Positions 1 to 9,823 of a DNA stretch of 64,000 nucleotides are shown one piece after another. Origin of the DNA: Saccharothrix syringae (GTDB taxonomy: Bacteria > Actinomycetota > Actinomycetes > Mycobacteriales > Pseudonocardiaceae); NCBI RefSeq assembly GCF_009498035.1, contig NZ_CP034550.1:4712001-4776000 (forward strand), in the 5' to 3' direction. Positions within the stretch are counted from its first letter, which is position 1. Every line of letters starts with the position of its first letter. A program made the translations under genes and the position numbers. The notes beneath the pieces were generated by a model. It was not told the DNA's origin, made no database searches, and saw only the letters and a program-made list of their open reading frames with translations.

Positions 1-412
1 CGCGGCCGTCCCGCACCGCCACGGAGGTGGGCGACGAGCGGATCTCACCGAGGCGGTCGTCATCGGCGGCCCGGCCGAACAGGCACCTGAGCGCACTCCG
101 GTAGGCGGGGTCTGCCGGCGCGGTCAGCAAGGGTTGTGCCAGGTGGTTGTCGGTCGGCAGGCTCAGCCGGAGCACGCTGGACACGCGGACCGAACTGCGC
201 CGGCCGGCCGTCACGGTGATGTGGGCGCTCACCTCTGCGCCAGCCATCAGCTCAGGGGTGCACTCGAACTCACCGTAGGTCTCCAGCCCTTCCCGGCTCG
301 CGGCGAGCAGATAGACGCCGACCACCGCCGAGGCGAGCAGCAGCGGCACCGCCGAAATCCGTAATAGTCGTCGCCACAAACGAGCGTCCCCCAATCCACC
401 TGGTGCGGTCAC
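1..412 (-). CDS. hypothetical membrane-anchored or secreted protein, C-terminus beyond the window
   Basis: The reading frame is open from a GTG at 412 to the left edge, giving at least 137 residues. After a short N-terminus with Arg (GDARLWRRLLR) comes one hydrophobic segment (SAVPLLLASAVVGVYLLAAS), so the rest should lie outside the membrane. The extracytoplasmic part has a Cys soon after the anchor (EFECTPEL) and a second one near the edge (LRCLFG), possibly a disulphide. A TTG 18 nt downstream in the same frame is an alternative start, and no clear ribosome site favours either. I do not recognise the family. The GDSL esterase gene lies 63 bp upstream on the same strand. Confidence 0.55.
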   Translation of the reverse strand, partial: MTAPGGLGDARLWRRLLRISAVPLLLASAVVGVYLLAASREGLETYGEFECTPELMAGAEVSAHITVTAGRRSSVRVSSVLRLSLPTDNHLAQPLLTAPADPAYRSALRCLFGRAADDDRLGEIRSSPTSVAVRDGR

Positions 413-475
413 CGGGGTAGATCGGGGGACGCGTGCGGGTGTTTCGGCCTTGTGCCGATTCGTGACAGGGCGGCC

Positions 476-1090
476 CTACGCGGCCCGCTCCCCGGCCGCG
501 TCGCGCACGTGCGGCGCCAGGGCGTCCGCGATGAGCGCGTACCCGGCGGCCGAGGGGTGGAAGCCGTCGGCCGAGAACAGCGCCGGGTCGGCGCGGAAGC
601 GGTCGAACAGCTCGGTGCCGACGGCCGCGATGGTGCCGCCGGCCACCCGGACGGCGTCGGCCTGCGCCCGCGCGTACATCGCGCTGGCCTGGCTGACGAG
701 GTCGCGGTAGGCGGGTGGCACGCGGGAGACGATGCCGAGGTCCGGTGCGGTCGCCACGACGACGCGCGCGCCGGCCCGGCGGAGGTTGGCGACGGCGTCG
801 TGCAGCAGTCGGGCGCCGATCGCGGGTGGGGTGAACGAGGTCAGGTCGTTGGCGCCGATCACCAGCAGGGCCAGGTCGACGCCGGTGGGCACGGCCGCGC
901 GCACCTGGGGTGCCAGGTCGATCGACCGCGCGCCGGGCACCGCGTGGACGCCGAGGTCGACGCGGTGGCCGTCCGCTCGCAGCACGTCGGCCAACCGGTG
1001 CCCCAGCGTCTGGTGGGCGGTGGTGCAGCCGACCCCGGCGGCGAGCGAGTCGCCGAGGACGCGGAAACGGAGGGTGTGAGTCATCACCAC
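476..1090 (-). CDS. SGNH/GDSL-family esterase or lipase
   Basis: A 204-residue protein with the SGNH-hydrolase signature. Block I is G13-D14-S15-L with the nucleophilic Ser15. Block III is GAND with Asn81 for the oxyanion hole. Block V is DGFHPS with Asp175 and His178 completing the catalytic triad. These are the landmarks of ester hydrolases acting on small acyl or acetyl esters; the substrate cannot be read from sequence. There is no signal peptide, so it should be cytoplasmic. Two Met codons lie two residues apart at the start (1090 and 1084). The length is normal for a single-domain GDSL hydrolase. It may be co-transcribed with the truncated gene to its left. Confidence 0.88.
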   Translation of the reverse strand: MVMTHTLRFRVLGDSLAAGVGCTTAHQTLGHRLADVLRADGHRVDLGVHAVPGARSIDLAPQVRAAVPTGVDLALLVIGANDLTSFTPPAIGARLLHDAVANLRRAGARVVVATAPDLGIVSRVPPAYRDLVSQASAMYARAQADAVRVAGGTIAAVGTELFDRFRADPALFSADGFHPSAAGYALIADALAPHVRDAAGERAA

Positions 1091-1302
1091 CTACAACGCG
1101 CGGGACACCCGCCGCAGTCCCCGCGGCCGGCGAAGTCACATACCGGTTCGGTTACGTCCGGTAACTCCTTGTCTGTCCACAATGGAGTATTCCACCAGGT
1201 CGCGAATGTGCGACCGGAACGGGTGAACTCGCCGCGATCCGGTTGCCCGCACCGCCCGTCCTGGCATGGTCGGGGAGCGAACCCCCCGACCCCGGAGCCG
1301 AC

Positions 1303-2274
1303 GTGCGCCTGTCCTACCTCACCTACCGCGACGCGCTCAGCCCGATGGGCGACCCCCGCGCCGAGGCCGTCGTGGCCGACCTGCCCGGACCGGGGGTGCT
1401 CGACGGCCACCCCGCGGCCGTGCCGCCGCCGGTGCGCGCGTTCCTGGAGGACGCACCCCGGCTGCCGCCGTGGGCGCGGCCCGAGCGGTTGCGGCGCATC
1501 GCCTCGTTCTTCCGGCGCCACGGTGCCGCGGTCACCGCGGTGCAGGCGACCGCCGGGCTCGTCGGCACCTACCTGTCGCCGTCGACCGCCCGCGCCCTGC
1601 ACGCCGCGCGGGGGCCGGGCCGGCCGCACCGCCGCGTGGCCCGCGCCACCAGGCTGCTCACCGGCATGACCCACCCGGAGGCGTTCAGCGGCGGCCGGGT
1701 CGTCCCGCTGTGCCGCCGGATCCGGCTGCTGCACGCCGCGGTCCGCCAGCAGCTCGCCCGCTCGGGCCGCTGGGACGGCGACGTGCCGCTGTCCCAGCGC
1801 GACGTCGCGGGCGCGGTGCTGACCCTCTCCCTCGGCGGGGTGGACGCGCTGGACCGCCTCGGCGTCCCCACGACCCCGCAGGAGCGGGAGGACCACCACT
1901 ACGCCTGGCGGCTGGTCGCCCACTTCCTCGGCGTCCCGGACGAGTACCTGCCGGACTCGGAGGCCGAGGCGCGCGAGCTGTGGGCCGAGGTCCGCGAGCA
2001 CGAGTGGGGCCCCAGCGGCGCGGGCACCCTGCTGGCCCGGGGCACGGTCGAGCTGCACCAGCGCACCGTGCCGCCCGAGCTGCGCGCCGCCGTGCCCGCC
2101 TTCGTGCGCCGGGCCCTGGGCGACGGGCCCGCGGACCTGGTCGAGGTGCCCCGGGGGATCTTCGACGACCGCGTGGTGGGCGCGCTGCGGGTCGCCGTCG
2201 AGCGGGTGGGCCGCTCCCCGAACCTGCCGCGACCGCGGGCCGGGGAGGCGGTCGGGCGGGAGATCACCACCTGA
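1303..2274 (+). CDS. MpaB/latex-clearing-like oxygenase family protein (DUF2236)
   Basis: This resembles the ER-bound oxygenase MpaB / rubber oxygenase catalytic domain (DUF2236), a helical family of b-type-haem or metal oxygenases. Family-like segments are FRRHGAAVTAVQATAGLVGTY near the N-terminus and TPQEREDHHYAWRLVAHFLG further on, where the adjacent His residues suit a cofactor pocket. No signal peptide is seen. I chose GTG 1303 because GGAG sits 5 nt upstream (323 residues). An in-frame TTG at 1243 would add 20 residues but has no ribosome site. The P-type ATPase gene starts 41 nt downstream, so the two may form an operon. The substrate is unknown. Confidence 0.78.
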   Translation: MRLSYLTYRDALSPMGDPRAEAVVADLPGPGVLDGHPAAVPPPVRAFLEDAPRLPPWARPERLRRIASFFRRHGAAVTAVQATAGLVGTYLSPSTARALHAARGPGRPHRRVARATRLLTGMTHPEAFSGGRVVPLCRRIRLLHAAVRQQLARSGRWDGDVPLSQRDVAGAVLTLSLGGVDALDRLGVPTTPQEREDHHYAWRLVAHFLGVPDEYLPDSEAEARELWAEVREHEWGPSGAGTLLARGTVELHQRTVPPELRAAVPAFVRRALGDGPADLVEVPRGIFDDRVVGALRVAVERVGRSPNLPRPRAGEAVGREITT

Positions 2275-2315
2275 TCGTGGCGCTTGGGCGTCGGCCCAGC
2301 GGGAAGACACGAACG

Positions 2316-5300
2316 GTGGAACTCCTCGGCATCGATCCCGTGCGCGCCGTCCGGGGGCTGGTCCGCCTCGCCCTCACCCCGCCGGAGCGGGCCGCGCACC
2401 GGGACCGCCGCAACGCGTGGTCGTGCCCAGGGCGCCTGCACGTCGAGGTCCACGGCGTCCACGGCCCCCGCGGCGGGCTGGTCGCCGAGCGGGTCGAGCG
2501 GCTGCTGGAGGGCCACGGCGGCGTCCGGTGGGCCAGGGTCAACGCCCCGTCCGCGCGCGTGGTCGTCGCCGTCACCGACCCGCCGCCGCCGACCGAGGAG
2601 CTGGTCGAGCTGGTCCGGCGCGCCGAGGCCGACCCCGCCACCGACGAGGAGCGCCTGGTCGAGGACGAGCTGCACCACCCCGCGGACGGCGTCCGGGGCA
2701 CCCGCCTGCTGCCCACCCTCGCCGCCGACGCCGCGGGCCTGGCGCTGGCCGCGGTCACCAGGGTCGCGCCGTGGGCGCCGGTGCCCGCCGAGCTGACCGC
2801 GCTGGTCTCCGCGGTCGACCTGCACCCCGGGCTGCGCGCGCTGGTCGCCGGCCGCTTCCGGGGCCGCGAGCGCGCCGACTCGGCCACCTCGATCCTCGCC
2901 GCCCTGGTGCACGGCCTGGCCTCGCGCGGCGAGGGCACCCTGCTCGACCTCGCCCAGCGCGTCCAGCAGTGGCGCGAGGTCAGGGCCCACGAGCGGGCGT
3001 GGTGCGGCGCGGAGGACGGCCTGATCAACGGGCCCGAGGACGCCGCGGCCGAACCGGTCGTGGTCGAGCGGCCCCGGCCGTTCCCGGAGGGGCCCGTCGA
3101 GCGCCACGCGCGCCGGTCCCTGGCCGCGGGCGCCGCGGCGGTGGCGGCCGCCGCACCGCTGACCGGCCTCCGGCGGGCCGCCGCGCTCGGCGTGGCGAGC
3201 CTGCCCAAGGCGCCGTCGGTGGGCCGCACCGCGTTCGCCGCCCAGCTGGGCCGGGTGCTGGCCCGGCGGGGCGCGCTGGTGATGGAGCGGTCCGCGCTGC
3301 GCCGGCTGGACGCGGTGGACGTGCTGCTGCTCGACGAGGCCGCGCTGTGCCCGGACCGGTGGGTGCTCGGCGACCTGGCGCCGCTGCCCGGCGCGGACAC
3401 CGGCGAGTTGGCCGGGCGCGCGTTCGCCCTGTTCGACCCCGAGGACCCGACCGCCGCGCGCCGGGACGGCGGCTGGGTGCTGGGCCCGCTGGACCGGCTC
3501 GACCTGCGCGGCAGCCGGGGCGCGCGGGAGCGGCGGCCGTTCACCGGGCGCGCCGCCGTGCTCGGGCTGGCCGAGGGGCAGCGGCTGCGGGCCGTGCTGG
3601 CCGCGGACGTGGAGACCCCGCCCGCGGTCGACGCCCTCGCCGCGGCCGCCCGCGAGGCCGGGTTGCGCGTGGTGGTGGCCACCGACCGCGACCGGGCCGC
3701 GGTCCGCTCCGCCGACGGCGCGGTGCCCTCCGGCGCCGCCCTCGTGGCCGCGGTGCGCGGGTTCCAGGCCGACGGGCACGTCGTGGCCGTGGTCTCGGAC
3801 GACCGGCGGGCGCTGGGCGCCTCGGACTGCGGGGTCGGCCTGCACCGGGACGGCTGCCCGCCGCCGTGGGGCGCCCACGTGCTGGTGCGCGACCTGGAGG
3901 CGGCCGTGCTGCTGGTCGAGGCGGTGCCGGCGGCGAAGCGGGTGAACCGGGACTCGATCGTGCTGGCGCAGGTCGCGAGCGGCGTCGGCGCGGTCGGCGC
4001 GCTCGGCACGCGGGTCGGGGTGCCCGCCCGCAGCGCGGCCCGCGCGGTCGACGGCGCGTCGGCCGTCGCGTTCGTCGACGGGGTGTGGCGGGCCGAGGCC
4101 GTCGCCCGCACCGCCGCCGCGCCGACCTCGGCGACCGCGCGGCCGTGGCACGTGATGCCCGCGGACGCCGTGCTCGACGCCCTCGGGTCGGGCCGCGACG
4201 GGCTGCCCGAGCGCGAGGCGCGGCGCAGGCACCGCACCTCCGCCGGGCGGCAGGCGGTCGGCACGAGCCTGGGCAGCGCCTTCCTGGCCGAGCTGGCCAA
4301 CCCGCTCACGCCGGTGCTCGCCGGCGGCGCGGCCCTGTCCGCGGCGGTCGGCTCACCGGTCGACGCCGCGCTGGTGGCGGGCATCGTGGGTGTGTCGGCG
4401 CTGATCGGCAGCGCGCAGCAGGTGGCCACCGACCGCGCGTTGGCCGCCCTGCTGGCCCGCTCGGCGGTGCGCGCCACCGCGGTGCGCGACGGGCGCGACC
4501 GCGAGGTGACCGCGGAGGAGTTGGTGCGCGGCGACGTGGTTCGGCTGGGCCCCGGCGACGTGGTGCCCGCCGACTGCCGGCTGCTGACCGGCGAGGGGCT
4601 GGAGGTCGACGAGTCGTCGGTGACCGGCGAGTCCCTGCCGGTGCCCAAGGACCCGGCGCCGGTGGTGGCCGCCGAACCGGCCGACCGGTCGTCGATGCTC
4701 TACGAGGGCACCACGGTCGCGGCGGGGGAGGCGCTGGCCGTGGTGGTGGCCACCGGGGACGCCACCGAGGTCGGCCGCGGCATGGCGACGGCGCGGCGCA
4801 ACGCGCCCACCACCGGCGTGGAGGCGCGGCTGGCCGAGCTGACCCGCAAGGCGCTGCCGGTCGCGCTGGGCTCGGCCGCCGCGGTGACCGGGGCCGGGCT
4901 GCTGCGGGGCGTGCCGCTGCGGCAGAGCCTGGGCGCGGCGGTCAACCTGGCCGTGGCCTCGGTGCCCGAGGGGCTGCCGTTCCTGGTCAACGCCGCCCAG
5001 CTCGCCGCCGCCCGCAGGCTGGCCGAGCACGGCGCGCTGGTCCGCAACCCGCGCACCATCGAGGCGCTGGGCCGGGTGGACGTGCTGTGCTTCGACAAGA
5101 CCGGCACGCTGACCGAGGGCAGGCTGAGCGTGAGCCGCGTCGACGACGGCCGGCGCGGCGCGGACCCGCGATCGCTGACCGACGGGCTGCGCCGCGTGCT
5201 CGCCGCCGCCGTGCGCGGCACCCCCGGGGCCGACGACCCCGCCGACCTGGCGCACCAGACCGACCGCGCGGTGCTGGAGGGCGCCCGGCGGGCCCGCGTG

Positions 5301-6680
5301 CGCGCCACCACCGGCGCCCGCGGCTGGACGCGGGCGGACGCGCTGCCGTTCGAGCCCTGCCGCGGCTACCACGCGACGCTGGGCCGGGTCGGTGAACGGG
5401 TGCTGCTGAGCGTGAAGGGCGCGCCCGAGGTGGTCCTGCCGCGCTGCGACCTCGACCAGCGCGCCCGCAGGCGCCTGGCGCAGCGCGCGCACCGGCTGGC
5501 CGGGCAGGGGCACCGCGTGCTCGCGGTCGCCGAGCGGGACGGCGGTTTCGAGCGGGGTGGCGGTCCCGGCTGCGACGGCGGTCCCGGCTGCGCCGACGAG
5601 GACGTGCGCGGGCTGACCTTCCTGGGCTTCGTGGCGCTGGCCGACCCGGTGCGCGAGGGCGCGCCGCCGGCCGCCGCCAGGCTGCGCGAGGCGGGCGTGC
5701 GGATCGTGGTGGTCACCGGCGACCACCCGGCCACCGGCGAGGCCATCGCCGCCGAGGTCAACGGCGCCGAACCGGTCACCGTGGTCACCGGCGCCCAGGT
5801 CGACGCGCTGCCCGACGACGAGCTGGACGCCCTGCTGCCCACCGCCGACGTGATCGCCCGCTGCACCCCGGCGCAGAAGGTCCGCGTCGTCGAGAGCTAC
5901 CAGCGCGCCGGCCGGGTGGTCGCGATGACCGGTGACGGCGCCAACGACGCGCCCGCGATCCGGCTGGCCGACGTGGGCATCGCCCTGGGCCGCCGCGGCA
6001 CGCCCGCCGCCCGCGCCGCGGCCGACCTCGTGGTCACCGACGACCGGCTGGAGACGATCACCCACGCCCTGGTCGAGGGCCGCGCCATGTGGGCGTCGGT
6101 GCGCGAGGCCCTGGCCATCCTGCTCGGCGGCAACCTCGGCGAGATCGCGTTCAGCGTGCTGGGCGCGGGGCTGACCGGCCGGTCCCCGCTGACCGCGCGC
6201 CAACTGCTGCTGGTCAACCTGCTGACCGACCTGGCGCCCGCCATGGCCATCGCGCTGAGCAGGCCCGACCGCGAGGCCGTGCCCGACCTGCTGCGCGAGG
6301 GGCCCACCACGTCGTTGGGCGCGGCGCTGACCCGTGACATCGGCGGGCGGGCCGCGGTCACCGCGCTGGGCGCCACCGCCGCGTGGACCGCGGCCCGGTT
6401 CACCGGCCGGTCGCGCCGGGCGAGCACGGTCGCGCTGGCCGCCCTGGTCGGCACCCAGCTCGGCCAGACCCTGCTCACCGGCGGCCCGGACCGGTCGGTG
6501 CTGGCCGCCGGGATCGGCTCGGCCGCCGCGCTGGCCGCGGTGATCCAGACGCCGGGCGTCAGCCACTTCTTCGGCTGCACGCCGCTGGGGCCGGTGGGCT
6601 GGGGCATCGCGCTGGGCGGCGCGACCGCCGCGAACGCGCTCGGGCTCGTGCTGGGGCGGGTCACTCCACGTGCTGGGTGA
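2316..6680 (+). CDS. large CtpI-like cation-translocating P-type ATPase
   Basis: About 1454 residues, twice the size of a normal P-type ATPase and close to mycobacterial CtpI. The ATPase core has TGES in the actuator domain, PEGLP in a membrane helix just before the phosphorylation loop, DKTGTLT with Asp927 as phosphoacceptor, and TGDGAND at about 1205-1211. PEGLP is typical of P2-type (Ca/Mg-like) pumps rather than CPx heavy-metal pumps. The first ~600 residues contain a ferredoxin-like HMA-type stretch (LHVEVHGVHG) without CxxC and a region resembling a degenerate second P-type module. The start GTG 2316 follows GGGAAG; GTG 2277 is an alternative. Transport substrate unknown. It converges with the ABC operon, sharing 20 bp. 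Confidence 0.85.
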   Translation: MELLGIDPVRAVRGLVRLALTPPERAAHRDRRNAWSCPGRLHVEVHGVHGPRGGLVAERVERLLEGHGGVRWARVNAPSARVVVAVTDPPPPTEELVELVRRAEADPATDEERLVEDELHHPADGVRGTRLLPTLAADAAGLALAAVTRVAPWAPVPAELTALVSAVDLHPGLRALVAGRFRGRERADSATSILAALVHGLASRGEGTLLDLAQRVQQWREVRAHERAWCGAEDGLINGPEDAAAEPVVVERPRPFPEGPVERHARRSLAAGAAAVAAAAPLTGLRRAAALGVASLPKAPSVGRTAFAAQLGRVLARRGALVMERSALRRLDAVDVLLLDEAALCPDRWVLGDLAPLPGADTGELAGRAFALFDPEDPTAARRDGGWVLGPLDRLDLRGSRGARERRPFTGRAAVLGLAEGQRLRAVLAADVETPPAVDALAAAAREAGLRVVVATDRDRAAVRSADGAVPSGAALVAAVRGFQADGHVVAVVSDDRRALGASDCGVGLHRDGCPPPWGAHVLVRDLEAAVLLVEAVPAAKRVNRDSIVLAQVASGVGAVGALGTRVGVPARSAARAVDGASAVAFVDGVWRAEAVARTAAAPTSATARPWHVMPADAVLDALGSGRDGLPEREARRRHRTSAGRQAVGTSLGSAFLAELANPLTPVLAGGAALSAAVGSPVDAALVAGIVGVSALIGSAQQVATDRALAALLARSAVRATAVRDGRDREVTAEELVRGDVVRLGPGDVVPADCRLLTGEGLEVDESSVTGESLPVPKDPAPVVAAEPADRSSMLYEGTTVAAGEALAVVVATGDATEVGRGMATARRNAPTTGVEARLAELTRKALPVALGSAAAVTGAGLLRGVPLRQSLGAAVNLAVASVPEGLPFLVNAAQLAAARRLAEHGALVRNPRTIEALGRVDVLCFDKTGTLTEGRLSVSRVDDGRRGADPRSLTDGLRRVLAAAVRGTPGADDPADLAHQTDRAVLEGARRARVRATTGARGWTRADALPFEPCRGYHATLGRVGERVLLSVKGAPEVVLPRCDLDQRARRRLAQRAHRLAGQGHRVLAVAERDGGFERGGGPGCDGGPGCADEDVRGLTFLGFVALADPVREGAPPAAARLREAGVRIVVVTGDHPATGEAIAAEVNGAEPVTVVTGAQVDALPDDELDALLPTADVIARCTPAQKVRVVESYQRAGRVVAMTGDGANDAPAIRLADVGIALGRRGTPAARAAADLVVTDDRLETITHALVEGRAMWASVREALAILLGGNLGEIAFSVLGAGLTGRSPLTARQLLLVNLLTDLAPAMAIALSRPDREAVPDLLREGPTTSLGAALTRDIGGRAAVTALGATAAWTAARFTGRSRRASTVALAALVGTQLGQTLLTGGPDRSVLAAGIGSAAALAAVIQTPGVSHFFGCTPLGPVGWGIALGGATAANALGLVLGRVTPRAG

Positions 6681-7476
6681 CCGTGCCCCGCACGAAGTAC
6701 CGCTGCGCCACCAGGAACAGCAGCACCATCGGCACGGTGGCCACCGCGCTCGCCGCCAGCACCAGCTCCCACTGCGCCTCGCCGCCCTCGCCGAACCGGT
6801 CCAGCACGGCCTTCAACCCGCGCGGCAACGTGTAGAGGTCGGGCTCGCGCAGGTAGATCAGCGGTTTGATCAGGTCCGTCCAGGCGGCCTTGAGCTCGAA
6901 CACGAACACCACCACCAGCCCCGGCCGCGCCAGCGGCAGCCCGAGGGCGGTGAACAGCCGCCACGCGTTCGCGCCGTCGACCTTGGCCGCGTCGAACACC
7001 TCGCCCGGCAGGCCCAGGAAGAACTGGCGCAGCAGGAAGATGTAGAACGCGGAGCCGAACAGGTTCTGCGCCCACAGCGGGATCTGCGTGGTGGCCAGGC
7101 CCAGCGCGTGCCACTCCAGGTACACCGGCACCATGGTCACCGCGGCGGGCAGCATCATCGTCGCCAGCACCACGCCGAACAGCGCGTCGCGACCGGGGAA
7201 CCGGAACATCGCGAAGCCGAACGCCACCACCGCGCTGGCCGCCGTGGCCGCGACGGCCGCCGCCAGGCCGACCGCGACGCTGTTGCCCACCCACGTCAGC
7301 AGCGGCACCGCCCGCCACACCTCGACGTAGTTGCCCGGCGAGAACGGCCTGGGCAGCAGCGCGTTGTCGAACACGTGCGCCCGGTCCTTGAGCGACGCGC
7401 TGACCAGCCACCAGAACGGGTAGCCGAACGCCAGCGCGACGACCAGCAGCCCGGCCCACACCCCGACCCGCTTCAC
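6661..7476 (-). CDS. carbohydrate ABC transporter permease (MalG-like)
   Basis: A 271-residue inner-membrane permease of the CUT1/MalG type. It opens with a hydrophobic helix (LLVVALAFGYPFWWLVSASLK) and carries the EAA loop that contacts the ATPase (EVFDAAKVDGANAWRLF). The start is a GTG overlapping the stop of the upstream permease (GTGA), a sign of translational coupling. It is the last gene of the binding protein-permease-permease operon. No ATPase gene is present, which is usual in actinobacteria where one MsiK-type ATPase serves several sugar importers. The exact sugar is not evident. Confidence 0.92.
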   Translation of the reverse strand: MKRVGVWAGLLVVALAFGYPFWWLVSASLKDRAHVFDNALLPRPFSPGNYVEVWRAVPLLTWVGNSVAVGLAAAVAATAASAVVAFGFAMFRFPGRDALFGVVLATMMLPAAVTMVPVYLEWHALGLATTQIPLWAQNLFGSAFYIFLLRQFFLGLPGEVFDAAKVDGANAWRLFTALGLPLARPGLVVVFVFELKAAWTDLIKPLIYLREPDLYTLPRGLKAVLDRFGEGGEAQWELVLAASAVATVPMVLLFLVAQRYFVRGTVTQHVE

Positions 7477-8375
7477 GGCCGTTCCCCCTCGTAGTGGACG
7501 TACCGGCGGGACAGCCGCACCTGCACGGCCGTGACGAGCGCGATGACCAGGAACAGGCCCCACGCCAGCGCGGAGGCGTACCCCATGCGCAGCGACCCGA
7601 ACGCCTCCTGGAACAGGTGGATCACGTAGAACAGCGCGGCGTCGCCCTCGGCGGACTGCTTGGCGCGGGCGCCGAAGAACATCGCGTACGCCTCGGTGAA
7701 GACCTGGAGCGAGGCGATGGTGTTGACCACGACGGTGAAGTAGACCGTGCCGCTGATGCCGGGCAGCGTGATGTGCCAGAACTGCCGCCACGGGCTCGCG
7801 CCGTCCAGCCGCGCCGCCTCGTAGCGCTCCAGCGGCACGCGGGTCAGCGCCGCCAGGTACAGCACCGCGGTGCTGCCCACCGTCCACAGGCTCATCACCA
7901 CCAGGCCCGGCTTGATCCACGTCGGGTCGGTGGTCCAGTTCGGGCCGGTGAAGCCGAACCAGCCCAGGAACGCGTTGATCGCGCCGTTCTGGCCGTTGAG
8001 CAGCAGCAGGAACAGCGCGGCCAGCGCCACCGGCGGCGTCATCACCGGCAGGTAGACCACGGTGCGGAAGAACCCGGCCGCCCGGCCCGCGCGGCGCAGC
8101 AGGCTCGCCAGGGCCAGCGCCAGCACCACCTGCGCGGGCACGTGCAGGGCGGTGAAGAACACCGTGTTCCACAGCGCCGTGCCGACCCGCTCGTCGGTCA
8201 GGGCCTCGCGGTAGTTGTCCAGGCCGACGTAGGTCGGTGGGCGCAGCATGTCGTAGTGGGTCAGCGACAGCCACAGGCTGAACAGCATCGGGCCGGCGGT
8301 GAAGGCCAGGAACCCGATGATCCAGGGGGACAGGAACAACCACCCCGCGCGAGCTTCGCGTCCGGTGACCGACAC
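7473..8375 (-). CDS. carbohydrate ABC transporter permease (MalF-like)
   Basis: A 300-residue sugar-type permease beginning GTG, with a strong GGGAGG ribosome site. It starts with a membrane helix (GWLFLSPWIIGFLAFTAGPM) and contains the EAA motif (YEAARLDGASPWRQFWHITLP region) about two-thirds along. It forms the heterodimeric channel with the downstream permease, whose start codon overlaps its stop. The binding-protein gene ends 4 nt upstream, so all three are one transcript. By family it imports a mono- or oligosaccharide with energy from an ATPase encoded elsewhere. Confidence 0.92.
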   Translation of the reverse strand: MSVTGREARAGWLFLSPWIIGFLAFTAGPMLFSLWLSLTHYDMLRPPTYVGLDNYREALTDERVGTALWNTVFFTALHVPAQVVLALALASLLRRAGRAAGFFRTVVYLPVMTPPVALAALFLLLLNGQNGAINAFLGWFGFTGPNWTTDPTWIKPGLVVMSLWTVGSTAVLYLAALTRVPLERYEAARLDGASPWRQFWHITLPGISGTVYFTVVVNTIASLQVFTEAYAMFFGARAKQSAEGDAALFYVIHLFQEAFGSLRMGYASALAWGLFLVIALVTAVQVRLSRRYVHYEGERP

Positions 8376-8379
8376 GGCC

Positions 8380-9705
8380 CTACCTCCCGCCCACCCGCTT
8401 GAGCGCGCGTTCGGCCTCGCGCTGCGCCTGCGCCATCGCGTCCTCCGGGCTCTGCTGCCGGTTGAGCACCCGGTTCACCGCGCCCTCCCAGGCGCGCACC
8501 AGCTCGCTGGCGGCCGGGCTGGGAGGCAGGGCGAACGCCTGCTCCTGCAACGCCAGCACGGTCGGCACGCCCTGCTGGAGCACCCGGTTGCCCTTCGGGT
8601 CGAACACCTCGCGGAAGATCCGCTCGTCGGCGACCCGGTTGGCGGTGAACGTGCCGCCGTAGGGCTTGCCGGCGCGGGCCAGGGCGTCCCGGCGGGCCTT
8701 GGCGGCGGTGACCCACGTGTCCGGGTGGGTCAGGGTGGTGATGAAGCGGCACGCCGTGTCCGGGTGCCGAGCGCCGCGGGGGATGGCCCACGCCTGGCCG
8801 CCGGACTCGGTGAGCGGGTTGCCGGCGCGGTCGGTGAACGGCACGACCGTCACGTCGACGTCGGGGGAGTTGGTGGCCAGCGTGTTGAGGTACCAGGAGT
8901 CCATCGGCATCGCGGCCAGCTGGCCCGTGACGTACTGGTTGTTCGCACCGAACTGGTCGAAGGTGTCGCGGAACGCCTTGAACGACGCCCAGCCGCCCTG
9001 GCGCTCGACCAGGTCGGCGGTGACGCGGACCGCCTCGACCACGCGCGGGTCGTCCAGGCGGGCGTCCGGGCCGATCAGGTCGGCGCCGTTGGCCTTGGCC
9101 CACAGCGGCAGGAACTCGGGCATCTTGGGGTCGAAGCCGATGCGCTGCGGGCGCCCGCCGGTGACGCGGGCCAGCCGGTCGGTCAGGGCGGGCAGCCCGG
9201 CCCAGTCGGCGGTGGAGAGGGTGGCGGGGTCGAGGCCCGCCTCGCGCACCACCGGGTTGTTGATGATCATGAGGCGGACGCTGGAGAACTCCGGCAGGCC
9301 GTAGACCCGGTCGTCGTGGGTGACCTGGCGCAGGGCCGCGGGGCGGAACGCGGCGAGGTCGACGCGGTGCTCGGCCAGGCAGTCGTCCAGCGGCTGCACC
9401 GCGCCGCGGGCGGCGTAGCCGCCCAGCTTGCGCCGCTCGGCGTAGACCAGGTCGGGCGGGTCGCCCGCGGCCACCGCGGAGAGGAACTGCTGCTCGTCGA
9501 ACGCGCCCTCGTTGATGCGGACGTCGATGTCGGGGTTGGCGTCGCGGAAGACCTGGACGCGGGCGGTGGCGTGCTCGTCGGGCAGGCCGAAGCCCATGGT
9601 CACCAGGGCGTTGGGCGCGTCGCCCGCGCGGTTGCCCAGCCCGCCGCACCCCGAGAGCGCCGAGGCGACCAGCAGCACCAGCGGGGGGAGCAGGGGTCCG
9701 CGCAT
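8380..9705 (-). CDS. extracellular sugar-binding lipoprotein of the ABC importer
   Basis: A 441-residue solute-binding protein. The N-terminus is a lipoprotein signal peptide ending in the lipobox LSGC, so the mature protein should be anchored by the diacylated Cys at about residue 20. The body looks like an extracellular family 1 binding protein (PDIDVRINEGAFDEQQFLSAVAAGDPPDLVYA region, and a C-terminal helix rich in Ala and Glu). It should deliver a saccharide to the two permeases encoded directly downstream. No regulator gene adjoins the operon. The upstream 250 bp hold a tandem repeat rather than an obvious operator. Confidence 0.9.
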   Translation of the reverse strand: MRGPLLPPLVLLVASALSGCGGLGNRAGDAPNALVTMGFGLPDEHATARVQVFRDANPDIDVRINEGAFDEQQFLSAVAAGDPPDLVYAERRKLGGYAARGAVQPLDDCLAEHRVDLAAFRPAALRQVTHDDRVYGLPEFSSVRLMIINNPVVREAGLDPATLSTADWAGLPALTDRLARVTGGRPQRIGFDPKMPEFLPLWAKANGADLIGPDARLDDPRVVEAVRVTADLVERQGGWASFKAFRDTFDQFGANNQYVTGQLAAMPMDSWYLNTLATNSPDVDVTVVPFTDRAGNPLTESGGQAWAIPRGARHPDTACRFITTLTHPDTWVTAAKARRDALARAGKPYGGTFTANRVADERIFREVFDPKGNRVLQQGVPTVLALQEQAFALPPSPAASELVRAWEGAVNRVLNRQQSPEDAMAQAQREAERALKRVGGR

Positions 9706-9823
9706 GACCGCCTCCAGTGCCGATCGACAACGGGACGGTTCCCCCTCGGCGTGGTGCTCACACGCAAGTCGCTCGGATGGCCTAGTGCGGTCCTGTGTGG
9801 AGTGTCGGGTTCAGCGGTGCCGG

